A stretch of DNA of 64,000 nt from an uncultured Streptomyces sp. (GTDB taxonomy: Bacteria > Actinomycetota > Actinomycetes > Streptomycetales > Streptomycetaceae): contig NZ_CANLBS010000005.1 of the NCBI RefSeq assembly GCF_947488945.1, forward strand, positions 186,001-250,000, in the 5' to 3' direction. Within the stretch, counting starts at the first letter, position 1; each line of letters opens with the position of its first letter. Shown here piece by piece: positions 1 to 9,021 of this stretch. The position numbers were made by a program, and so were the translations under genes. The notes beneath the pieces are model-generated. The model was not told where the DNA came from, searched no databases, and saw only the letters and a program-made list of their open reading frames with translations.

Positions 1-579
1 GCCTACGAGACGGCTTTCGCGGACTCGGCGGCCCACCGGGCCTCGCTCGACGGGCTGCTGGCCGAACTGGAGCCGGGCAGCCGGGTGCTGGACGTCGGCA
101 GTGGAACGGGCAGGCCGACGGCGCAGACGCTGGCCGCGGCGGGTCACCGGGTGCTGGGCCTGGACGTCTCCCCGGTCATGGTGGAGCTCGCCGCGCGGCA
201 AGTGCCCGGAGCCGAGTTCCGCCGCGCCGACGTCCGGGAACTCCCGCTGCCGCAGGAGGAGTTCGACGCCGTGTGCGTCTACTTCTCGCTGCTGCAGATG
301 AGCCGGGACGAGCAGCGGGATCTGCTCGCGCGGCTCCACGGGGCGCTACGCCCCGGCGGACGGCTGGTGGTGGCCACCGTCCCACTGGACGTCGAGGGGG
401 TCACCGGTCTGTTCATGGGCCAGGAGGTGAGGGTGACCAGCTTCGGCGCGGACGCGTTCGAGGCGCTGGTGACCGGCGCGGGGTTCACCGTACTCGCGCG
501 GGAGAGCGTCCTGTTCACGCCGTCACACCCGGCCGCGACGCCCGAACCGCACCTTTTCCTGCGCGCCCGGCGGGACTGA
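1..579 (+). CDS. SAM-dependent methyltransferase (5' truncated)
   Basis: The open frame runs in from the left edge, so the start codon and N-terminus are missing; 192 residues are visible. Motif I (VLDVGSGTG) lies about 28 residues in, followed by an acidic strand end (LGLDVS) and an RADVRELP stretch, the usual order of a class I Rossmann-fold methyltransferase that binds S-adenosylmethionine. A later PGGRLVVATVP strand matches motif III. The substrate cannot be told from sequence. It ends 67 bases before the ABC exporter on the same strand and may be co-transcribed with it. Confidence 0.85.
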   Translation, partial: AYETAFADSAAHRASLDGLLAELEPGSRVLDVGSGTGRPTAQTLAAAGHRVLGLDVSPVMVELAARQVPGAEFRRADVRELPLPQEEFDAVCVYFSLLQMSRDEQRDLLARLHGALRPGGRLVVATVPLDVEGVTGLFMGQEVRVTSFGADAFEALVTGAGFTVLARESVLFTPSHPAATPEPHLFLRARRD

Positions 580-646
580 CGCGCGGCGGCGACCAGCCCT
601 CGGAACACGGTTGCGCCGACGGGCCGCGAACGCTTGCCTGGTCCGC

Positions 647-2422
647 ATGCAGCAAGCGGTTTCCCCCTCCCTTCCGTCGGCGCTCGACCACCGTTACCGC
701 GGCGAGCACCCGATCCGTACCCTCGGCTACCTCCTGCGGCCCGACCGCCGCCGGCTCGCGCTCGGCGTCCTCGCCTTCGTCGTGAAGCACAGCCCCATCT
801 GGCTGCTTCCACTGATCACCGCCAACATCATCGACGTCGTCGTCGAGCACCGGCCCGAACGCGAACTGTGGCTGAACGCGGGCACCCTGCTCTTCGTCCT
901 CCTCCTCAACTATCCGACGCACCTGCTGTACGTGCGGTGCCTGAACGGCAGCGTGCGCCGGATGGGCACCGCACTGCGCGAGGCGCTCTGCCGACGCATG
1001 CAGCAGCTCTCCATCGGCTACCACGCACGCACCAGCGCGGGCGTCCTGCAGTCCAAGGTGGTCCGGGACGTCGAGGCCGTCGAACAGATGGTGCAGCAGT
1101 CCGCGGACTCCGGTCTCGCCGGGATCGTGACGCTGACCGGCGGGCTGATCGTGATCGCGGTCCGGGTGCCCTCGGCGCTGCCCGTCTTCCTGGTGGTCGT
1201 GCCGGCCGCCGCCTACCTCGTGATGAGGCTGCGGTCCCGGCTGCGCAGCCAGAACGAGGCGTTCCGGCAGGAGGTCGAGCAACTCTCCGCCCGCGTCAGT
1301 GAGATGACCAGCCTGATACCCATCACCCGGGCGCACGGGCTGGAGCACGCCGCGCTCGGCAGGGTGGACGGGTCACTGCGGCAGGTGCTCGTGGCCGGTC
1401 TCCGGCTCGACCTGCTGAACGGGCGCTTCGGCGCGCTGGCGTGGATCCTGCTGAACTCGCTCGGTGTCGGCTGCCTCGCCGGGGCCGCCCTGGTCGCCTA
1501 CCACGGGTGGCTGCCGATCACCGCGGGCGACGTGGTCATGCTGAGCGCCTTCTTCACCACCCTCACCGGCTCCGTCACCACCCTGCTCAGCCTGGCCCCG
1601 GCGCTCAGCAAGGGCCTGGAGTCGGTGCGTTCGGCGGGCGAGGTGCTCCAGGCCCCCGACCTGGAGAGCAACGCCGGGAAGGACCCGGTGGAGCACGTGG
1701 AGGGCCGGATCGACTTCGAGTCGACCGGCTTCGGCTACGAGGGCGGTGACGGCCCCGCCGTCAGCGACTTCACCCTCTCCGCCCGGCCCGGCGAGACGAT
1801 CGCGCTGGTCGGCGCGTCGGGCGCGGGCAAGTCCACCGTGCTCAACCTGCTGATCGGCTTCATCCGGCCCACCTCGGGACGCATCCTGCTCGACGGCACG
1901 GACATGGCGACGCTCGATCTGCGGACCTACCGGCGGTTCCTGTCGGTGGTGCCGCAGGAGTCGATCCTCTTCGAGGGCACGGTCGAGGAGAACGTCACGT
2001 ACGGGATGGGTCCCACGGATCCGGCGACCGTGCGACGGGCTCTGCGGGACGCCAACGCCCTCGACTTCGTGGAGGCGCTCCCGGACGGTGTACGGACCCT
2101 GGTCGGCGAGCGCGGAGCCCGGCTGTCCGGCGGCCAGAAGCAGCGCCTGGCGATCGCCCGCGCGCTGATCCGCGACCCGAAGGTGCTCATCCTCGACGAG
2201 GCCACCTCGGCCCTGGACACCCGCTCCGAGGCCCTGGTGCAGGAGGCGCTGGCGCGGCTGGTGCACGGCAGGACCGTGTTCGTCGTCGCGCACCGGCTGT
2301 CCACCATCCGGGGCGCCGACCGGATCGTCGCCATGGAGGGCGGCCGGATCGCCGAGGTGGGCACCCACGAGGAACTGCTCGACCGGGGCGGGGTGTACGC
2401 GGCCCTGCAACCGGTCGCCTGA
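647..2422 (+). CDS. ABC exporter, fused membrane and ATPase domains
   Basis: A 591-aa half-transporter of the type I exporter family: an N-terminal six-helix membrane domain (roughly residues 25-310) and a C-terminal nucleotide-binding domain. Walker A (GASGAGKS), the Q-loop (VVPQES), the ABC signature (LSGGQKQ), Walker B with the catalytic glutamate (LILDEATSALD) and the switch histidine (VAHR) are all intact, so it should hydrolyse ATP. It probably works as a homodimer or with a partner outside the window. The ATG at 647 is preferred over an in-frame TTG at 611 because the extra 12 residues do not resemble a family N-terminus. Substrate unknown; an 11-bp hairpin follows directly. Confidence 0.92.
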   Translation: MQQAVSPSLPSALDHRYRGEHPIRTLGYLLRPDRRRLALGVLAFVVKHSPIWLLPLITANIIDVVVEHRPERELWLNAGTLLFVLLLNYPTHLLYVRCLNGSVRRMGTALREALCRRMQQLSIGYHARTSAGVLQSKVVRDVEAVEQMVQQSADSGLAGIVTLTGGLIVIAVRVPSALPVFLVVVPAAAYLVMRLRSRLRSQNEAFRQEVEQLSARVSEMTSLIPITRAHGLEHAALGRVDGSLRQVLVAGLRLDLLNGRFGALAWILLNSLGVGCLAGAALVAYHGWLPITAGDVVMLSAFFTTLTGSVTTLLSLAPALSKGLESVRSAGEVLQAPDLESNAGKDPVEHVEGRIDFESTGFGYEGGDGPAVSDFTLSARPGETIALVGASGAGKSTVLNLLIGFIRPTSGRILLDGTDMATLDLRTYRRFLSVVPQESILFEGTVEENVTYGMGPTDPATVRRALRDANALDFVEALPDGVRTLVGERGARLSGGQKQRLAIARALIRDPKVLILDEATSALDTRSEALVQEALARLVHGRTVFVVAHRLSTIRGADRIVAMEGGRIAEVGTHEELLDRGGVYAALQPVA

Positions 2423-2430
2423 CGCGGCCC

Positions 2431-2459
2431 CGGCCCTCCGGACTCGTCCCGGAGGGCCG
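2431..2459 (+). terminator. Intrinsic-type terminator after ABC exporter
   Basis: A perfect 11-bp inverted repeat (2431-2441 with 2449-2459) with a 7-base loop begins 8 bases after the ABC exporter stop. There is no U-run, as is usual in Streptomyces. Confidence 0.75.
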
Positions 2460-2544
2460 CCGGGCTCCCCGGTGCAACGGCGCGGCAACGTCGGTGGCGG
2501 TTCACTGGGGGCCACGAGGCGTACGCCCGGCGAGAGGCGGAGAG

Positions 2545-2907
2545 ATGGACGACGTGCAGGCGCCCGCGGTGGAGATCACCCCGGCCGCCGCCGAACTGCT
2601 GCGGAAGCTGCGGCAGGACCACGGCGCGCTGATGTTCCACCAGTCGGGCGGCTGCTGCGACGGCAGCGCCCCGATGTGCTACCCGGCGGGCGAGTTCCGC
2701 ACCGGCGGCTCGGACGTGCTGCTGGCCGAACTGGTCGTGGACGGCGTGGCGGAGCCGGTGCCCTTCTGGATGTCGAGGAGCCAGCACGAGGCGTGGGCGC
2801 ACACCCGGCTCATCGTCGACGTGGTCGAGGGCCGCGGCAGCGGGTTCTCGCTGGAGGCCCCCGAAGGGGTGCGCTTCCTGATCCGCTCCCGGCTGATCGG
2901 CACCTGA
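2545..2907 (+). CDS. DUF779 family protein
   Basis: A 120-aa protein of the DUF779 family, whose members often sit beside aldehyde dehydrogenase genes; the molecular role is not established. The diagnostic Cys-rich stretch GGCCDGSAPMCYP is at residues 36-48, and cysteine pairs there could bind metal. The ATG at 2545 follows a GAGGCGGAG ribosome site; an in-frame start at 2494 would add 17 residues foreign to the family. No aldehyde dehydrogenase gene is next to it here, and it is framed by terminators on both sides, so it appears monocistronic. Confidence 0.85.
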   Translation: MDDVQAPAVEITPAAAELLRKLRQDHGALMFHQSGGCCDGSAPMCYPAGEFRTGGSDVLLAELVVDGVAEPVPFWMSRSQHEAWAHTRLIVDVVEGRGSGFSLEAPEGVRFLIRSRLIGT

Positions 2908-2913
2908 CGGGGG

Positions 2914-2938
2914 CCGCCCGGCCGGGCCCGCCGGGCGG
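2914..2938. terminator. Bidirectional terminator between convergent genes
   Basis: An 8-bp inverted repeat (CCGCCCGG at 2914-2921, CCGGGCGG at 2931-2938) lies in the 34-bp gap between the DUF779 gene and the convergent Cys-rich gene. Confidence 0.65.
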
Positions 2939-2941
2939 TCG

Positions 2942-3682
2942 TCAGTGCGGGCGGCCCGGGGTGCGGGCCCGGTTGGCGACCAGGGAGCGCCGGATCTGCG
3001 CGGCGGACGCGCGGGCGTGCTCCGGGGTGGCCGTCCGGTCGGCGACCGAGGTGACGAAGCGGTACGTGGGCCTGCGGCAGCGGCCGCAGGGGACGTCGCC
3101 GTGCAGGAGGTAGCCGTCCTCGCAGTGCCGGTCGGAGCAGTCGGGGCGGGCGATCAGCCACTGGGCGATCACCTGCGGGGTGAACCGCCGGCGGCCTTCC
3201 TCGTCCAGCTCGTGCAGGGCGTGCGCCCAGCGGAGGTTCCAGCGGCGCTCGATCCGCTCCCGGAGCTGCACCGCGGAGCGGGCCCCCAGTTCCTCGCGGA
3301 TCAGCTCGTGGACCTCCAGGGGCACCCGGTGCCCGAGGGCCTGCATGAGCGGGGCGGGCAGGGCGTTCAGCACATAGCGCTGGGGGTCTTCCTTGGACCG
3401 CTGGCGCCAGGTGTCGCAGTCGCAGGAGCCGTCGTGGCGCCGGGGGCCCTGGCAGCGGCCGCAGAGCCCGCGGCACTCGGCGCAGAGCCCGCCGTCCAGG
3501 CCGGCCAGGTGCGGCGCGGGGGCCCGCCCGCAGTCCCGGCAGCAGGACGCGCACAGCCCGCAGAGCCGTTCGCCGCCGGCCTTGGTGGTCCACGCACGCA
3601 TCTGGCAGCGGCAGCACAGCCCGCTGTTGCAGTACTCGTGGTGGGCGGCGCCGGAGTGGCGTCCGGGGGGCGGGAGCGACAT
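2942..3682 (-). CDS. Cysteine-rich, probably zinc-binding, hypothetical protein
   Basis: A 246-aa soluble protein. The N-terminal third is packed with CxxC and CxxxC pairs (CCRC, CGLC, CRDC, CAEC, CGRC), suggesting several zinc-ribbon or treble-clef units. A helical middle follows (residues about 100-175), and a second Cys cluster is near the C-terminus (CSDRHCEDG, CGRCRRPTY). I do not recognise a named family; such proteins usually bind nucleic acid or act as adaptors, but that is inference only. The ATG at 3682 is the first start in the frame. It converges on the DUF779 gene through a shared hairpin. Confidence 0.7.
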   Translation of the reverse strand: MSLPPPGRHSGAAHHEYCNSGLCCRCQMRAWTTKAGGERLCGLCASCCRDCGRAPAPHLAGLDGGLCAECRGLCGRCQGPRRHDGSCDCDTWRQRSKEDPQRYVLNALPAPLMQALGHRVPLEVHELIREELGARSAVQLRERIERRWNLRWAHALHELDEEGRRRFTPQVIAQWLIARPDCSDRHCEDGYLLHGDVPCGRCRRPTYRFVTSVADRTATPEHARASAAQIRRSLVANRARTPGRPH

Positions 3683-3889
3683 GGGCCGGGTCTCCAGGTG
3701 CGCGACGAGGTGCGGTCAGGTCCTGTCGGGTCGACGAAGCGGGCAGGTTCCTGGACACGACGTTACCGCCCCCGAGGGGGTGCCCGGGACGCGTCGCGGG
3801 GCACCGGTGGCGGCGGCGGACCATATGTCGTCCGTCGTCGGCCGACTGGTCGCCGGGACCACGGAGGCGGGTCGCCGGACCGGCCGAGG

Positions 3890-4084
3890 TCAGGGGCGCA
3901 GGCCGCTCACGATGTCGGCGGTGGCGACGATGCCGTCGTGGATGGTGGGGGCCATCCGGGTGCTCGCCAGCAGGAAGCCGAGCAGGGCGCAGACGATGGC
4001 GTGCGAGACCTTGAGCCCGCCGTTGCGCAGGAAGATCACCGCCAGGATGAACAGGAACAGCACCACGGAAATCGAAATGGCCAT
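3890..4084 (-). CDS. Small two-helix membrane protein
   Basis: A 64-aa protein beginning MAISISVVLFLF, with one transmembrane helix at residues 3-22 and a second around residues 27-45. A strong GGAGGAGG ribosome site lies just upstream of the ATG at 4084; the longer frame upstream is Arg/Pro-rich and not credible. Two-helix proteins of this kind are common and uncharacterised in Streptomyces. About 270 bases without a gene separate it from the divergent S1-domain gene and should hold promoters for both. Confidence 0.7.
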   Translation of the reverse strand: MAISISVVLFLFILAVIFLRNGGLKVSHAIVCALLGFLLASTRMAPTIHDGIVATADIVSGLRP

Positions 4085-4356
4085 GACGAGCCTCCTCCGC
4101 CGCGCCGGATTTGCGGCTTTCGGCCGCCAGTGTGGCGTAACGGGGCGGCCGTTCGGAGGTCCGACGTGTCCGCCGAACGGGTGTTGACGCGCCGTGACCG
4201 TTTGGGGCCGGAGCCGGCGGAGTGCGCGCAAGCCACCCCGGCGCGGCGCGGACCGGGGGCTCCCCTACGCTCCGGGGCAGCGACCGCGCCGGGGGCCTCG
4301 GGGCTCCCGGCGGGATCCGCCATCCGCCGCTCCGATCTGCCAGGAGGACGCCCGCC

Positions 4357-5580
4357 GTGCTTCCGCATGTGTACCGGATCACGAAGTACGACCCTCGCGA
4401 CCGGGGCGACCGGGGCCGCTTTCGAGGCACGGAGGAAGCGGTCGGCGACCACGGGCCGGTCGAGGCCGCCTGCCTGGACGCCGTGGCGGCGTTCGCCGAA
4501 GCTCGCGGGATCGGGCGGTTGACCATCCGTGAGCCGGAGGCGGGCACGGGCATCCGCTTCGGGGCAGGGCACCCGGTGCCGGGGCACGGCCTGGCCGGCC
4601 TCTTTCCGCCCGACCTGGCCGGCTATCACGACGGCGCGGTGGTGTCCCTCTCCGTCGCCCTGGAACTCGTCCGCGCCATGCTGCGCGAGAGTGGCGCGTG
4701 GTGCCGTCTGGAGGCGGAGGGCGAGTTCGCGGTGCATGTCGGCTGGGACCGGTGCCTGTACGTCGGCAGCAACACGGTGTGTGAGGAGGCGGTCGCCCGG
4801 ACCCGCGGGCTCGGCCTCTTCGCCGAGCGCGTCGAGGGCTCGCCGTACGACTTCGAGGACGACCCGGACCTCGTGCGGCGGCCCGCCGACGACGACTTCT
4901 GGGGCCTGGTGCGCAGGTCGCTGGGCACCCTGCTGCTGGAGGAGACGCACGCCCACAACGCCTCGCGCTGGCACCGCCTGACACCCGGCAACCTCGAGTC
5001 CGTCCGTGCGCGTCTGGCGCCGCGCGCCATGCTCGCGGTGTGGCCGGACCTGTTCACCGATGTCCCCACGGCCCTGCGCTCGCTGCCGGACGAGGGCCTG
5101 GCGGAGATCCTCAGGGAGGACGCCGACGGCCGGATGTGCGGAACAGTCGTCGACATGGGCGTTTCCGAAGCGGTGGCCGCAAGCGTCGCGGGCGCACGGG
5201 CCGCGGCCGTCGTCTCCCTGTCCACCGACGAGCGTCACCCGCTGCACACAGCGGTCATGCCGGACCAGGACGGCGTGCTGCGGGCCCGGTGGCAGACCGA
5301 TCCGACACCCGGCGACCGGGAGTGGGCGTTCATGTCGGTGCTGCGGCCGGGACAACTCGTCACCGGCACGGTCACGGCGGTCGCCGACTTCGGCGTGACC
5401 TTCGTGGACCTGGGCGGATGCACCGCGCTGATCAATCTTCCCGAACTCTCGCACGAGCCGGTCGGCTCCCCCGCCGACGCCGTCCGGGTGGGCGAGACGG
5501 TCACGGCCGAAGTGGTCGAGGTCGACCTCGGCCGGCTGCGGGTCTCCCTGTCGCTGAAGCGGGTGCGGACGCCGGATTGA
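4357..5580 (+). CDS. S1 RNA-binding-domain protein
   Basis: A 407-aa protein. The C-terminal 75 residues form one S1/OB-fold domain (LRPGQLVTGTVTAVADFGVTF, then LPELSHEP and a basic final strand RLRVSLSLKRV), typical of RNA-binding modules of ribosomal S1 and polynucleotide phosphorylase. The N-terminal 320 residues match nothing I recognise. The GTG at 4357 is chosen because AGGAGG sits at 4342-4347 with a 9-base spacer; the frame is open further upstream but that part is Arg/Pro-rich. A role in translation or RNA turnover is inferred only from the S1 domain. Confidence 0.8.
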   Translation: MLPHVYRITKYDPRDRGDRGRFRGTEEAVGDHGPVEAACLDAVAAFAEARGIGRLTIREPEAGTGIRFGAGHPVPGHGLAGLFPPDLAGYHDGAVVSLSVALELVRAMLRESGAWCRLEAEGEFAVHVGWDRCLYVGSNTVCEEAVARTRGLGLFAERVEGSPYDFEDDPDLVRRPADDDFWGLVRRSLGTLLLEETHAHNASRWHRLTPGNLESVRARLAPRAMLAVWPDLFTDVPTALRSLPDEGLAEILREDADGRMCGTVVDMGVSEAVAASVAGARAAAVVSLSTDERHPLHTAVMPDQDGVLRARWQTDPTPGDREWAFMSVLRPGQLVTGTVTAVADFGVTFVDLGGCTALINLPELSHEPVGSPADAVRVGETVTAEVVEVDLGRLRVSLSLKRVRTPD

Positions 5581-5595
5581 GCCCGTCCCGGCACC

Positions 5596-5635
5596 CCGCC
5601 CGGCCGACGCCCTCGTTCGGGCTTCGGCCGGGCGG
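5596..5635. terminator. Strong bidirectional terminator
   Basis: A perfect 12-bp inverted repeat (5596-5607 with 5624-5635) and a 16-base loop fill the gap between the convergent S1-domain gene and the acyl-CoA dehydrogenase operon. Confidence 0.75.
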
Positions 5636-5656
5636 CATGCGGGCCGGGCGCGCGCA

Positions 5657-6790
5657 TCAGGGGGCGGGCAGCTCCGCCAGGTCCGCGACGGTTTCGCGGT
5701 GGCGTCCCGCGGTGCCGTAGGCGATCGAGTCGGCCTTGGCGCGCTTGAGGTAGAGGTGGGCCGGGTGCTCCCACGTCATGCCGATGCCGCCGTGCAGCTG
5801 GACGCACTCCTCGGCCGCGTGGACCGCGACACCGGAGCAGTACGACTGGGCCACCGCGACCGCCAGGGCGGCGTCGGGAGCGCTGGTGGCCAGGGCGTCG
5901 GCCGCGTTGCGGGCGGCGGCCCGTGCGGAGACGACCTCCAGCCAGAGCTGCGCCATCCGGTGCTTCAGCGCCTGGAAGGAGCCGACCGGCCGGTTGAACT
6001 GGTGGCGCTCGCGGGTGTACCGGACGGTCTCGGCCAGGCACCACTCGGCGACGCCGAGCTGTTCCGACGCGAGCAGCCCGGCGCCGGCGAGCAGTCCCTG
6101 CCGCACCGCGTCGGTGGCGGCGTCCCCGGTGGCCAGCGGGACGGCGGTCGCGCCGTCGAGCCGTACGGCGGCGAGCGGACGGGTCAGGTCGAAGGGCACC
6201 AGCGGCTCGGCGGTGACCCCGTCCTGGTGCGCCTCGACGGCGTGCAGCCCGTCCGCCGCCCGGACCAGCAGCACGTCCGCGCCGGCCGCGTCCGCCACGC
6301 CCCGCACGGTGCCGGAGACCGTGCCGGCGTCGGCCGCGACCACGCCCGCGTGCGCGGCGTCGGCCGGCGCGGCGGAGAACGGGACGAGCAGGGCGGCGGT
6401 CCTGCGGCCTTCGGCGAGGTCGCCCAGCAGCGCTGCGGCCGGTCCCTGCGCGTCCGCCACCGCGAGCAGCACGGTGGTCGCCACCACGGCACTCGTCAGG
6501 TAGGGGGCGGGAGCGACGCTGCGGCCGATCTCCTCGGCCACCACGGCGGCCTCGCGGTAGGAGGCGCCCTGGCCGCCGAGCTTCTCCGGCACGAGGAGCC
6601 CGGCCGCGCCGATGCCGCCGGCGAGCGACTTCCACAGCTGGGGGTCGTACGGGGCGCCGGACTCGGCGCGGGCGAGGACGGCGGCGTGGTCGGCGCGGTC
6701 GGCGAACAGCGCCCGTACGGCGGAGCGCAGATCCTCCTCGTCCTCGGAGTAGAGCAGGTCGGGGGTGGCGGACGGCTGCGGTGCGGTCAT
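5657..6790 (-). CDS. Acyl-CoA dehydrogenase, second subunit/paralogue
   Basis: A 377-aa flavoprotein of the acyl-CoA dehydrogenase family, last gene of a three-gene operon. The C-terminal helical domain is clear: RERHQFNRPVGSFQALKHR, then QLHGGIGMTWEHPAHLYLKRAK, where the GGIG..WE stretch is the usual flavin/substrate-site segment. The N-terminal half is more divergent, as in paralogues that pair with a second FadE-like subunit to form an alpha2beta2 enzyme. Its ATG overlaps the stop of the upstream dehydrogenase gene by ATGA (6787-6790), so translation is coupled and a heteromeric enzyme is plausible. Substrate unknown; actinobacterial pairs of this kind often act on steroid side-chain or unusual acyl-CoAs. 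Confidence 0.9.
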   Translation of the reverse strand: MTAPQPSATPDLLYSEDEEDLRSAVRALFADRADHAAVLARAESGAPYDPQLWKSLAGGIGAAGLLVPEKLGGQGASYREAAVVAEEIGRSVAPAPYLTSAVVATTVLLAVADAQGPAAALLGDLAEGRRTAALLVPFSAAPADAAHAGVVAADAGTVSGTVRGVADAAGADVLLVRAADGLHAVEAHQDGVTAEPLVPFDLTRPLAAVRLDGATAVPLATGDAATDAVRQGLLAGAGLLASEQLGVAEWCLAETVRYTRERHQFNRPVGSFQALKHRMAQLWLEVVSARAAARNAADALATSAPDAALAVAVAQSYCSGVAVHAAEECVQLHGGIGMTWEHPAHLYLKRAKADSIAYGTAGRHRETVADLAELPAP

Positions 6791-7995
6791 CGGGCGAGGT
6801 CCTTCCAGGCGACGTCCTTGTCGTTGCGCGGCTCGGAGGGGAGTCCGAGGACGCGTTCGGCGACGATGTTCAGCAGTACTTCGCTGGTGCCGCCCTCGAT
6901 CGAGTTGCCCTTGGAGCGGAGGTAGCGGTAGCCGGCGTCTCGGCCGGTGAAGTCGACCAGCTCGGGGCGGGTCATGGTCCAGTCGCCGTACAGCAGGCCC
7001 TCGTCGCCGAGGAGTTCGACCTCCAGGCCGCTGATCTGCTGGTTGAGGCGGGCGAAGGCGAGCTTCATGCCGGAGCCCTCGGGGCCGGGCTGTCCCGCGA
7101 CGAGCTGCTGACGCAGCCGTTCGCCGGTGAGGCGGGCGACCTCGGCCTCCACCCAGAGGGTGAGCAGGCGCTGGTGCAGGTCGTGGGTGCGCAGGTCGGG
7201 ACGTTCGCGCCAGGTGCGGGAGACGGGGCCGATCATGCCCCCCTCGCGGGGGATGCGGGAGCCGCCGATGGAGACCCGCTCGTTCATGAGGGTGGTCTGG
7301 GCGACCTTCCAGCCGTCGCCGACCGGACCGAGCCTGCGACTGTCGGGGATGCGGACGCCGGTGAGGAAGACCTCGTTGAACTCGGCCTCGCCGGTGATCT
7401 GGCGCAGCGGCCGGACCTCCACGCCGGGGTCGGTCATGTCGCAGATGAAGTAGCTGATGCCGCGGTGCTTGGGCAGGTCCGGGTCGGTACGGGCGATGAG
7501 GATGGCCCAGCGGGCGAGGTGTGCGCTGGACGTCCAGACCTTCTGCCCGTCGATCACCCAGTCGCCCCCGCCCTCGGCTCCGCTCCCTGCGTCGCGCACC
7601 GCCCGGGTGCCGAGGGCGGCGAGGTCGGAGCCGGCGCCGGGTTCGCTGAAGAGCTGGCACCAGACCTCCTCGCCGACCCACAGGGGGCGCAGGAAGCGCT
7701 GCTTCTGCTCGTCGGTGCCGAAGCCGAGGAGGGTGGGGGCGGCCATGCCGAGGCCGATGCCGATGCGGCGCGGATCGTTGTCGGGGGCTCCGGCGGCGGC
7801 GAGTTCGGCGTCGACGGCCGGCTGGAGGGAGCGGGAGGCGCCGAGGCCGCCGAGACCTTCCGGATAGTGGACCCAGGCGAGTCCGGCGTCGAAGCGGGCC
7901 TTGAGGAAGTCGGTGCGGCCGGTGGTGGCCGGCGGGTGCGCGGCGAGCAGTTCGCGGGTGCGGCGCAGCACCTCGGCGGTGTCGGGGGCGGTCAT
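6787..7995 (-). CDS. Acyl-CoA dehydrogenase
   Basis: A 402-aa acyl-CoA dehydrogenase, middle gene of the operon. It carries the FAD-binding signature WCQLFSEPGAGSDLAALGTRA and the second conserved block VIDGQKVWTSSAHLARWAILIARTD, then NEVFLTGVRIPDSRRLGPVGDGWKVA. The C-terminus has YLRSKGNSIEGGTSEVLLNIVAERVLGLP, the usual nucleotide-binding end. The reaction is alpha,beta-dehydrogenation of an acyl-CoA with electrons passed to ETF. Start and stop overlap both neighbours by ATGA, so all three genes are probably translated together. Confidence 0.93.
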   Translation of the reverse strand: MTAPDTAEVLRRTRELLAAHPPATTGRTDFLKARFDAGLAWVHYPEGLGGLGASRSLQPAVDAELAAAGAPDNDPRRIGIGLGMAAPTLLGFGTDEQKQRFLRPLWVGEEVWCQLFSEPGAGSDLAALGTRAVRDAGSGAEGGGDWVIDGQKVWTSSAHLARWAILIARTDPDLPKHRGISYFICDMTDPGVEVRPLRQITGEAEFNEVFLTGVRIPDSRRLGPVGDGWKVAQTTLMNERVSIGGSRIPREGGMIGPVSRTWRERPDLRTHDLHQRLLTLWVEAEVARLTGERLRQQLVAGQPGPEGSGMKLAFARLNQQISGLEVELLGDEGLLYGDWTMTRPELVDFTGRDAGYRYLRSKGNSIEGGTSEVLLNIVAERVLGLPSEPRNDKDVAWKDLAR

Positions 7996-8960
7996 CGGGC
8001 GGCTCCCTCGGGCAGGACGACGAGGCGGCCGGTACTGGTGCCGTCGGCGACCCGCTGGACGGCGGCGGCGGCCCCGGCCATCGGGACCCGTTCGCCGATC
8101 AGCGGCTTGACGACCCCCTTGGCGGCGAGCCGGGTCAGCTCCCGGTGGCAGTCGCGGACGGCCTCGGGGTCCTTGGTGTTGTAGAGGCCCCAGTGAAGGC
8201 CGAGGATCGCGTAGTTCTTGACGAGCGCGTGGTTGAGCGCCGGGGCGGGGATGGTGCCGCCGGCGAATCCGACGACGACGACACGGCCCTCGAAGGCGAT
8301 GCACTTGACGGACTTGGCGTAGGCGTCGCCGCCGACCGGGTCGTAGACCACGTCGGCGCCGCGTCCGCCGGTGGCCTCCTTGACGGCGGCGACGATGTCG
8401 TCGGTGTGCCGGTCGATGACGAGGTCGCAGCCCAGGGAGCGGGCGACGGCGGCCTTCTCGGCCCCGCCGACGACGCCGATGACGGTGGCGCCCGCGGCCT
8501 TGCCGAGCTGGACGGCCGCGCTGCCGACACCGCCCGCGGCGGCGTGCACGAGCAGGGTCTCCCCCGCCCGGAGGCGGGCCCGGCGGTGCAGGCCGAACCA
8601 ACCCGTCTGGTAGCCGATGTGCAGGGCGGCCGCCTCGGCGTCGTCCAGCGCCTCGGGGACGGGCAGCAGCGCCGCCTCGTCGGCGACGACGTAGTCGGCG
8701 AAGCCGCCGTTCGGGAGCGCGGGGGTGGCGAGCACCCGGCGGCCGTCCTCGGTCTCGGCGCAGACCTCGACGCCCGGCGTGAACGGCAGCGGCGGCCGTA
8801 CCTGGTACTGGCCGCGGCACAGGAGGGCGTCGGGGAAGTTGATGTTGGCCGCGCGGACGGCGAGCAGCACCTGTCCTTCGCCGGGGGTGGGCCGGTCCGT
8901 CTCTTCGAGCCGCATCACCTCGCTCGGCTCGCCGTTCCGGTGCACTCGCCATGCCTGCAT
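7992..8960 (-). CDS. NADPH:quinone oxidoreductase-like dehydrogenase
   Basis: A 322-aa medium-chain dehydrogenase of the quinone oxidoreductase branch (zinc-free). The GroES-like N-terminus has NINFPDALLCRGQYQ and PFTPGVEV; the NADPH Rossmann domain contains LVHAAAGGVGSAAVQLGKAAGATVIGV. A TGGRGADVVYDPVGGD block follows. It is the first gene of the operon with two acyl-CoA dehydrogenases. The ATG at 8960 follows GTGGAGG with good spacing; the frame is open for 34 residues upstream without a ribosome site. A palindrome (9010-9021) about 50 bases upstream may control the operon. Confidence 0.92.
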   Translation of the reverse strand: MQAWRVHRNGEPSEVMRLEETDRPTPGEGQVLLAVRAANINFPDALLCRGQYQVRPPLPFTPGVEVCAETEDGRRVLATPALPNGGFADYVVADEAALLPVPEALDDAEAAALHIGYQTGWFGLHRRARLRAGETLLVHAAAGGVGSAAVQLGKAAGATVIGVVGGAEKAAVARSLGCDLVIDRHTDDIVAAVKEATGGRGADVVYDPVGGDAYAKSVKCIAFEGRVVVVGFAGGTIPAPALNHALVKNYAILGLHWGLYNTKDPEAVRDCHRELTRLAAKGVVKPLIGERVPMAGAAAAVQRVADGTSTGRLVVLPEGAAR

Positions 8961-9009
8961 GATCGGCCTCCACACACTGTCGGGCGTTTCCACTGCTCCG
9001 GCGCATACT

Positions 9010-9021
9010 AAGCGGTCGCTT
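9010..9021. promoter_or_regulatory. Candidate operator for the acyl-CoA dehydrogenase operon
   Basis: A perfect 12-bp palindrome AAGCG-GT-CGCTT lies 50 bases upstream of the operon's first ATG. This size and half-site style are typical of TetR-family operators of actinobacterial fatty-acid genes. The regulator is not in the window, so its identity is unknown. Confidence 0.45.

Noticed and set aside
2679..4553. Minus-strand frame of 624 codons covering several genes
   Set aside because: It overlaps DUF779 and the Cys-rich and membrane protein genes in the wrong frame and contains no domain.
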